This document shows, one piece after another, positions 59,490 to 64,000 of a stretch of 64,000 nt of DNA. Source of the stretch: UBA5336 sp964492485. GTDB lineage: Bacteria > Pseudomonadota > Alphaproteobacteria > Caulobacterales > Hyphomonadaceae. The translations under genes were made by a program, and so were the position numbers. The notes below the pieces were generated by a model. It was not told the origin of the DNA. It made no database searches and worked only from the letters and a program-made list of their open reading frames with translations. The DNA lies in the NCBI GenBank assembly GCA_964492485.1, contig CAZBKM010000002.1:1-64000 (forward strand), in the 5' to 3' direction. Numbering within the stretch: position 1 is the stretch's first letter; each line of letters starts with the position of its first letter.

Positions 59490-59518
59490 GGCTCCCGTTG
59501 GGGGCCTTTTTCTTTTTG
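59490..59518 (+). terminator. Rho-independent terminator of tRNA-Ser
   Basis: GGCTCCC pairs with GGGGGCC around a 3-base loop and is followed by TTTTTCTTTTT, 26 bases downstream of the tRNA. Confidence 0.9.
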
Positions 59519-59844
59519 GTTCAAAGGCGCTTAGCCGAGGCAGCCGAACCTCGGAGACTGGCGCTGTCCTCATTTCCGTCTCTGAACGGCCCGCCGTCTC
59601 TAACCGAGCGAACCTGGTCCGGCCCGGTTCGGCTTCGCGCACACCAACGTTTTCAGCGGTTTTGGCAGGTCGCTGAACAATGTATTCAGCGGGCGTTCTT
59701 CCGGTTGGCGTGGCCGCCAGGGAAATAAGCGGTAGGCATATTCGGGGGAAGCCGTGCGCAGACCGTTGTTATGCTGGGGATCAAGGACCCGATGGTTCTT
59801 TGACTTTCGATGACAAATGGCCGCGACTTCAGTAGCTTGGCCTA
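59519..59844. other. Gene-free stretch after tRNA-Ser terminator
   Basis: No supported gene is visible in these 326 bases. A frame running through the tRNA has no protein-like features. The region must contain the promoter of the DUF3883 gene and, if an element once integrated at tRNA-Ser, its decayed end; I see no copy of the tRNA 3' end. Confidence 0.4.
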
Positions 59845-60681
59845 ATGTCGAGCGAGCCTTGGACCGATGAGGAGAACGATCTGATCGTCGCGGATTACTT
59901 CGCGATGCTGGCCGACGATGTCTTCGGACGCCCGTACAGCAAGGCGGAGCATCGCCGTACGCTCCTGCCGTTGCTGAACGGCCGTTCGGAGGGATCGATC
60001 GAGTTCAAGCATCAGAACATCAGCGCGGTTCTGAAGGGGCTCGGCGAGGACTGGATCCCCGGCTACAAGCCTGCGTTCAATTTCCAAATGTCGCTCGTCG
60101 ACGCGGTGGTACGGTGGTTAGCAACAAACCCCGCGTGGCTCCGCCGTCTGCCAGACTCGCGCCCGGCGACGGGTCTTGAAGAATCGGCACCGATCTGGAT
60201 CGGCCCACCCCCGACGCTGTCGAACCAGCCGCCACCGCAGGAGCTGGAGCAGATGCTGCACATCGCTCGGAAGTTCGATGTGGCAGGCCGGGACGAGCGC
60301 AACCGCGCCCTCGGCCGCGCCGGCGAGGAGCGCGTTCTGGCGCATGAGTGGGCATCACTACGGTCGGCGGGGCGTGATGACTTGGCGCGGAAGGTGCGTT
60401 GGGTTTCCGAGGAGGACGGGGATGGCGCAGGCTATGATATCGCGAGTTTCGCGCCAGATGGTCAGGCGCGCTTGATCGAGGTGAAGACGACGAACGGGTG
60501 GGAACGAACGCCCTTCCACATCACCCGCAATGAACTTGCGGTGGCAGACGAGCGCCGATCCGAATGGCGCTTGTTCCGGCTTTGGAACTTCTCGCGTGAG
60601 CCGAGGGCCTTCGAACTGTATCCGCCGCTCAATGCCCACGTCACGCTCACGGCCACAGCATTCGTGGCAGGCTTCCATTGA
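59845..60681 (+). CDS. DUF3883-domain protein
   Basis: The 278-residue protein has an N-terminal basic helical region (WTDEENDLIVADYFAMLADD; GSIEFKHQNISAVLKGLGED) and a C-terminal DUF3883 domain (ALGRAGEERVLAHEWASLRS; GYDIASFAPDGQARLIEVKT). The D-x-E-V-K pattern (YDI, then EVKTT) is that of PD-(D/E)XK nuclease folds, and DUF3883 occurs in restriction- or defence-like proteins and in the plant protein NO VEIN. Nuclease activity is inferred. It is a single gene next to tRNA-Ser with no methylase, and lacks a strong ribosome site. Confidence 0.75.
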   Translation: MSSEPWTDEENDLIVADYFAMLADDVFGRPYSKAEHRRTLLPLLNGRSEGSIEFKHQNISAVLKGLGEDWIPGYKPAFNFQMSLVDAVVRWLATNPAWLRRLPDSRPATGLEESAPIWIGPPPTLSNQPPPQELEQMLHIARKFDVAGRDERNRALGRAGEERVLAHEWASLRSAGRDDLARKVRWVSEEDGDGAGYDIASFAPDGQARLIEVKTTNGWERTPFHITRNELAVADERRSEWRLFRLWNFSREPRAFELYPPLNAHVTLTATAFVAGFH

Positions 60682-60699
60682 TGGCAGGGCGCCGGCGCG

Positions 60700-60852
60700 C
60701 TCAGTCAGAACCCTTTCCATCTGCTCCGCCCACGGCCGATCGGCAACTGCAACGAGGTCGTTCAGCGAGAGCGCCGGTGGGACGCGCCTGATGACGAGGT
60801 GTTCGAGCACCTCCGGCGACAGATAGGCGAGCCGCGCCGTGCGGGTTGGCAA
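60700..60852 (-). pseudogene. Possible relic of recombinase-associated coding sequence
   Basis: On the minus strand, residues reading RTARLAYLSPEVLEHLVIRR, VPPALSLNDLVAVADRPWAE and QMERVL resemble the C-terminal segment found in alphaproteobacterial serine-recombinase-linked proteins (pattern LxPxIVEAILxGRQPxxLTxxxL...WxEQ). Upstream similarity appears to shift to another frame (IRVARAASIFANPHGAARL), suggesting a frameshifted remnant. It is convergent with the DUF3883 gene. The match is by memory of the pattern only. Confidence 0.3.
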
Positions 60853-60921
60853 AGATCGACGCCGCGCGAGCGACGCGGATCATGGGCCTCAGGCCTTAGC
60901 AGCGGTGACAGGCGACAAATC

Positions 60922-60949
60922 TTGCATTGTGTGCATTTTTGGTTATATT
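60922..60949 (+). promoter_or_regulatory. Promoter and operator of the parDE-type operon
   Basis: TTGCAT (60922) and TATATT (60944) are spaced 16 bases, a good sigma-70 promoter, 29 bases before the antitoxin ATG. TGCA-TTGTG-TGCA (60923-60935) is a small inverted repeat over the -35 region, a likely antitoxin operator. Confidence 0.6.
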
Positions 60950-60978
60950 GAATACGAAAGCAGTCATGGAGGCCCGCC

Positions 60979-61233
60979 ATGTCCCGCACGACGACGATGA
61001 CTGTCCGTCTCAGCGGCGCGCTGAGCGACTTCGTCGCTGCCAATGTCAGCGAGACCGGCTCCTATGAGAACGTCAGCGAATATATTCGCGATCTGATCCG
61101 CCGCGACAAGGAGCGGGCAGAGCAGGAAGCCTTCGATCGGCTCAAAGCGGAATTGACGCATGCCTTTGCCGCCCCGGAGTCCGGTTACCAGTCGCTCACG
61201 GCGGCCGAGGTCATCGCGCGCAACAAGGCGTAG
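60979..61233 (+). CDS. parD: ParD-like ribbon-helix-helix antitoxin
   Basis: The 84-residue protein has an N-terminal ribbon-helix-helix DNA-binding domain (TTTMTVRLSGALSDFVAANV; SENVSEYIRDLI-like helix YENVSEYIRDLIRRDKERAE) and a C-terminal helix plus flexible tail that would wrap the toxin. It matches type II ParD/CopG antitoxins, which neutralise ParE and repress their own operon. A strong promoter with an operator-like repeat lies just upstream. The toxin gene starts six bases after its stop. Confidence 0.9.
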   Translation: MSRTTTMTVRLSGALSDFVAANVSETGSYENVSEYIRDLIRRDKERAEQEAFDRLKAELTHAFAAPESGYQSLTAAEVIARNKA

Positions 61234-61239
61234 CCGAGC

Positions 61240-61554
61240 ATGGCGTCGGTGCGGGTGCAGGAGGCGGCCTCTCACCGCCTCGACGAGATTTACCAGCATA
61301 CGCGCGATCGATGGGGCGCTGAACAGGCCGACCGCTATATAAGCGGCCTGTTCGCGGCCTTCGACAAGATCGAAACGCATGAGGTGATGTCGCGACCGGT
61401 TCCGGCGGCGTTTGGCGTTTGGGGATACGTCTTCCGATACGAAAGACACTTCGTCTACTGGCGCAGGCTCGGCAATGGCGACATCGGCATCGTGACGATC
61501 CTGCATGAGCGAATGCATCAGATCGATCGCTTTCGGGAGGACTTCGGCTTGTGA
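61240..61554 (+). CDS. parE: ParE/RelE-superfamily toxin
   Basis: The 104-residue protein has the ParE fold: SVRVQEAASHRLDEIYQHTR, ADRYISGLFAAFDKIETHEV and strand-rich YVFRYERHFVYWRRLGNGDI with the HERMHQIDRFREDF end. ParE toxins inhibit DNA gyrase; some relatives cleave mRNA, and the two cannot be separated by eye. Coupled to the upstream antitoxin. The pair sits in the tRNA-Ser accessory patch and could stabilise it. Confidence 0.88.
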   Translation: MASVRVQEAASHRLDEIYQHTRDRWGAEQADRYISGLFAAFDKIETHEVMSRPVPAAFGVWGYVFRYERHFVYWRRLGNGDIGIVTILHERMHQIDRFREDFGL

Positions 61555-61681
61555 CGGAGCGCGGCCGGGGTTTAGCGTTCCGCCATTCTGCAGTCGATCG
61601 CGACAGCGGTCTGCGCGTCGCCGGGCGCGGTCGCGTGGCGTTGTGCGTGATGGGGGGGATCGCCTCGTAAGGGGCAAAAGT

Positions 61682-61726
61682 GGGCGCCGGCTCGGGGCCT
61701 CAAGCCACCCGCGCGGACCGGCGCCC
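61682..61726. terminator. Hairpin between convergent parE and secreted-protein genes
   Basis: GGGCGCCGG (61682-61690) pairs with CCGGCGCCC (61718-61726), a perfect 9-bp stem with a 27-base loop. No T-run; a shared, perhaps Rho-assisted, terminator is possible. Confidence 0.35.
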
Positions 61727-61744
61727 GAAGGGTCGCCGCGATGG

Positions 61745-62209
61745 CTACTGGCCATCATCCGGGGCGATGGTCAGCTCCTGCATCAGGTACTGGCCGGTGA
61801 TCTCGCGCATGTCGGGATAGGATTGCGCCGTGTCACGGCTTGCTTGCTGGCGCTGTTCGCCCCAGGCCTGCATGAAGGCGTCATAGCGTTCCTTGGACGG
61901 CGCCAGCATGCTCACATCCGGATACTTGATCGCCAGCATCATGTTGAAGTCGCCGCCACCCGGCGTCAGGCTCTCGAAGATCACATAGGTCTCGATATAG
62001 CCGAGCGCCTTGGCGACCTCGTTCGAGGCGACCCAGGTTTCGCGGATCCCCTCCAGATAGACGTCGGTCATGTTGGCATCGACCTTTACGGTCGTGATGT
62101 CCCAGACGCCTTCGTCCACCTGATAGTCGGTATAGGGTTCGAGCTGCGCGCTCGCCGGGGCTGCCAATGCCATGACGGCGCCTGCAGCCAGAACTGTCTT
62201 GAGTTTCAT
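61745..62209 (-). CDS. Secreted protein of unknown function
   Basis: The 154-residue protein has a signal peptide (MKLKTVLAAGAVMALAAPAS, cleavage at ASA/QL). The mature part (YTDYQVDEGVWDITTVKVDA; DVYLEGIRETWVASNEVAKA; DFNMMLAIKYPDVSMLAPSK) looks like a small alpha/beta periplasmic domain I do not recognise. No cysteines are evident in the mature part. GGGAGACAATCG precedes ATG 62209, which rules out the far longer open frame that continues antisense to otsA. Confidence 0.8.
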   Translation of the reverse strand: MKLKTVLAAGAVMALAAPASAQLEPYTDYQVDEGVWDITTVKVDANMTDVYLEGIRETWVASNEVAKALGYIETYVIFESLTPGGGDFNMMLAIKYPDVSMLAPSKERYDAFMQAWGEQRQQASRDTAQSYPDMREITGQYLMQELTIAPDDGQ

Positions 62210-62413
62210 CGATTGTCTCCCACCCGGTCCGGACACCGACCCGCGCCATGCGAGCCGAGCCCGTAACGGGGAGTTAACCACATTCCGCCCCGGTCTCCCA
62301 CGGTCTTCGTCATCCTGCCCCGTGGACCGAGCCGGGGCGCCTGCACCCTCGGGGCGCAACTTGGCCCGGGAGCGGGAAGCGCCTAACTCTATGCCGACAG
62401 ACGGAGACACAGG

Positions 62414-63787
62414 ATGGGACGACTGATTGCCGTTTCGAACCGCACTGCAGCGGAAACGGAATCGCGGGCCGGGGGGCTTGCCGTCGCGGTCTGGGAGTCG
62501 CTGAAATCCTCGGGAGGCCTCTGGGTCGGCTGGAGCGGAGAGACCGTTGCCGACGAACCGCGCTTCGCGAAGACCTTCGAGGATGACGGCGTGGAGTTCC
62601 TGCTCACCGATCTGTCGGAGCAGGAACACCATGCCTATTACCTTGTCTACGCCAACAGCGTGCTCTGGCCGGTGTTCCACTATCGCATCGACCTTGCCAC
62701 GTTCGACAGCCATGCCTTCGAGATCTACGAGGCCGTGAACCGGCGGATCGCCGCCCTGGTCGCGAGCCGTGCCCGCGAGGGCGACAGCATCTGGGTTCAC
62801 GACTATCACTTCCTGCTGCTGGGCGATGGTCTGCGCCGCGCAGGCTGGGACGGACCGACGGGCTTCTTCCTGCACATCCCCTTCCCGGCGCCGGAGATCT
62901 TCCGCGCCCTGCCCGAGCATGCCCGGATCGCCCGCGCCATGTGCGCCTATGACGTGCTGGGCTTCCAGTCGGAACAGGACCGCGCGAACTTTGCGCGCTA
63001 CCTCCAGGAGGATTTCGGCGCCGATTGGACGGACGTCGAGCGTGTGCGCGTGTTCGGGACCACCGTGGTGGCCAAGGCCTATCCCATCGGGATCGACGCC
63101 ACCGGCTTCCAGGCCGCCGCCGACAGCGACCTCGCCCACCGGGCCGCCGACCGGATCGGCAGGTTCCTGGGCGACCGACTTCTGGTCATCGGCGTCGACC
63201 GGATGGATTACTCCAAGGGTCTGCCGGAGCGTTTCGAGGCGGTCGGCGAGTTCTTCGACGCCCACCCGGAGCTCCACGGCAAGGTGTCGGTCACCCAGAT
63301 CGCCCCGCCCTCGCGCAGCAAGGTGGAGGAATACCGCGAATTGCGGGTCGAGCTGGATCGCCTGGCCGGGCGCATCAACGGCGACTATGGCGATCTCGAC
63401 TGGCTGCCCCTGCGCTATCTGGCGCGTTCCTACGAGCGCGAGGAACTCGCTGGGCTGTTTCGCATCGCACGGGTTGGCCTGGTGACGCCCCTGCGAGACG
63501 GAATGAACCTCGTGGCGAAGGAATTCGTGATGGCCCAGGACGAAGCCGATCCCGGCGTCCTGGTCCTTTCGGAATTTGCCGGCGCGGCCGAGCAGCTCAC
63601 CGCGGCGCTGATCGTCAATCCCCACGATCGCCACAAACTGTCCGATACCATTCACGCCGCCCTGACGATGCCGCTGAAGGACCGCCAGGACCGCTGGCAA
63701 ACCCTGCGCGAGATCGTCATGGAACAGGACGTCCACTGGTGGCGCCAGCGATTTCTTGCCGATCTCGGCGCCGTAGGGGACGCCTGA
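62414..63787 (+). CDS. otsA: Trehalose-6-phosphate synthase
   Basis: The 457-residue GT20 glycosyltransferase joins UDP-glucose (or ADP/GDP-glucose) and glucose-6-phosphate to trehalose-6-phosphate. Motifs: GRLIAVSNRTA, AGGLAVAVWESLKSSGGLWV, SIWVHDYHFLLLG, FFLHIPFPAPEIFRALPEHA, VIGVDRMDYSKGLPERFEAV and PLRDGMNLVAKEFVMAQDEA. GGAGACACAGG lies before the ATG. The phosphatase gene otsB starts 12 bases after its stop. Trehalose is an osmoprotectant, in line with a saline habitat. Confidence 0.95.
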   Translation: MGRLIAVSNRTAAETESRAGGLAVAVWESLKSSGGLWVGWSGETVADEPRFAKTFEDDGVEFLLTDLSEQEHHAYYLVYANSVLWPVFHYRIDLATFDSHAFEIYEAVNRRIAALVASRAREGDSIWVHDYHFLLLGDGLRRAGWDGPTGFFLHIPFPAPEIFRALPEHARIARAMCAYDVLGFQSEQDRANFARYLQEDFGADWTDVERVRVFGTTVVAKAYPIGIDATGFQAAADSDLAHRAADRIGRFLGDRLLVIGVDRMDYSKGLPERFEAVGEFFDAHPELHGKVSVTQIAPPSRSKVEEYRELRVELDRLAGRINGDYGDLDWLPLRYLARSYEREELAGLFRIARVGLVTPLRDGMNLVAKEFVMAQDEADPGVLVLSEFAGAAEQLTAALIVNPHDRHKLSDTIHAALTMPLKDRQDRWQTLREIVMEQDVHWWRQRFLADLGAVGDA

Positions 63788-63799
63788 CCACATCCGATC

Positions 63800-64000
63800 A
63801 TGCCCGACCGCCGCCCCCTTCCCCCACGCCTGAGCCGGCGTCAGGCGCTGTTCCTCGATTTCGACGGCACGCTGGCGCCGATCCAGGACGATCCGGACAG
63901 CGTCGAACTGCCCAAGGGTGGAGCGGCGTTGCTCACGCGGATTGCAGACGGGTTGGACGGCGCGCTGTGCGTATTGAGCGGGCGCGACCTGCGCGATCTT
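63800..64000 (+). CDS. otsB: Trehalose-6-phosphate phosphatase, N-terminal fragment
   Basis: Only 67 codons are present before the right edge. ALFLDFDGTLAPIQDDPDSV is the HAD-superfamily motif I with the nucleophile aspartate, followed by LPKGGAALLTRIADGL and CVLSGRDLRDL (motif II-like serine), the pattern of OtsB. It dephosphorylates the OtsA product to trehalose. It follows otsA by 12 bases in the same direction. Confidence 0.9.
   Translation, partial: MPDRRPLPPRLSRRQALFLDFDGTLAPIQDDPDSVELPKGGAALLTRIADGLDGALCVLSGRDLRDL

Noticed and set aside
59381..59728. 115-codon frame crossing tRNA-Ser
   Set aside because: It translates the tRNA gene and its terminator.

Overview
The window is G+C-rich chromosomal DNA of a Gram-negative alphaproteobacterium. 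Support comes from a MucR-family regulator, an AddAB recombination nuclease, the LptD-SurA-PdxA-RsmA run, DUF2336 and DUF1491 proteins, ribosomal protein L21 with an alanine/proline-rich tail, and a MurU/AmgK-type sugar-recycling pair. The mixture resembles marine Maricaulales or Hyphomonadaceae-like bacteria, but that placement is inference, not a measured phylogeny.

Layout. (1) 1-2.05 kb: an unrecognised gene cut by the left edge, then a porin translationally coupled to an aspartyl/asparaginyl beta-hydroxylase-like protein. (2) 2.5-8.9 kb: a mobile-element block. A 672-residue protein of unknown function comes first, then an AlpA-type regulator, a Toprim primase-like protein, a phage P4-type replicative helicase, iteron-like repeats just after the helicase gene, and two mobile-element-associated hypothetical genes. 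No integrase is visible. (3) 8.9-16.9 kb: an accessory stretch with an SDR/LysR pair, a MAPEG/GlxA/PfpI cluster, an acetyltransferase and a TonB-C-domain secreted protein. It ends at tRNA-Thr, and related sequences with doubled TTGGCACG-like motifs lie at both of its ends. The two blocks look like islands stacked at one tRNA site.

(4) 17-33.5 kb: mostly housekeeping genes: metG, plsY, dprA, lptD-surA-pdxA-rsmA, a histidine kinase, sufE, an orphan DnaA domain IV protein, a PAS protein and mucR. (5) 33.7-41.6 kb: a ten-gene, end-to-end overlapping operon for an Mrp/Mbh-type cation/proton antiporter with a split MrpA and three MrpD/NuoL-like pump subunits. (6) 41.8-46.5 kb: DUF2336, a DoxX-like protein, an MFS transporter, an MpaB-like oxygenase and thioredoxin. 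(7) 46.5-59.2 kb, all on the minus strand: rplU-rpmA, an acetyltransferase, obgE-proB-tsaE-amgK-murU-addB-addA, largely joined by 4-19 base overlaps, covering ribosome assembly, proline synthesis, tRNA t6A modification, cell-wall sugar recycling and double-strand-break repair. (8) 59.4-61.6 kb: tRNA-Ser followed by a small accessory patch (DUF3883 protein, a possible recombinase-linked relic, a ParDE toxin-antitoxin pair). (9) 61.7-64 kb: a secreted protein of unknown function and the trehalose genes otsA and otsB, the latter cut by the right edge.

Intergenic repeats stand out. Two 102-bp copies of one element lie at 32.2 and 43.1 kb. A 63-bp terminator-like unit is tandemly repeated after rsmA, with an inverted partial relative between surA and pdxA. 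No CRISPR array, rRNA operon or intact insertion sequence was seen.
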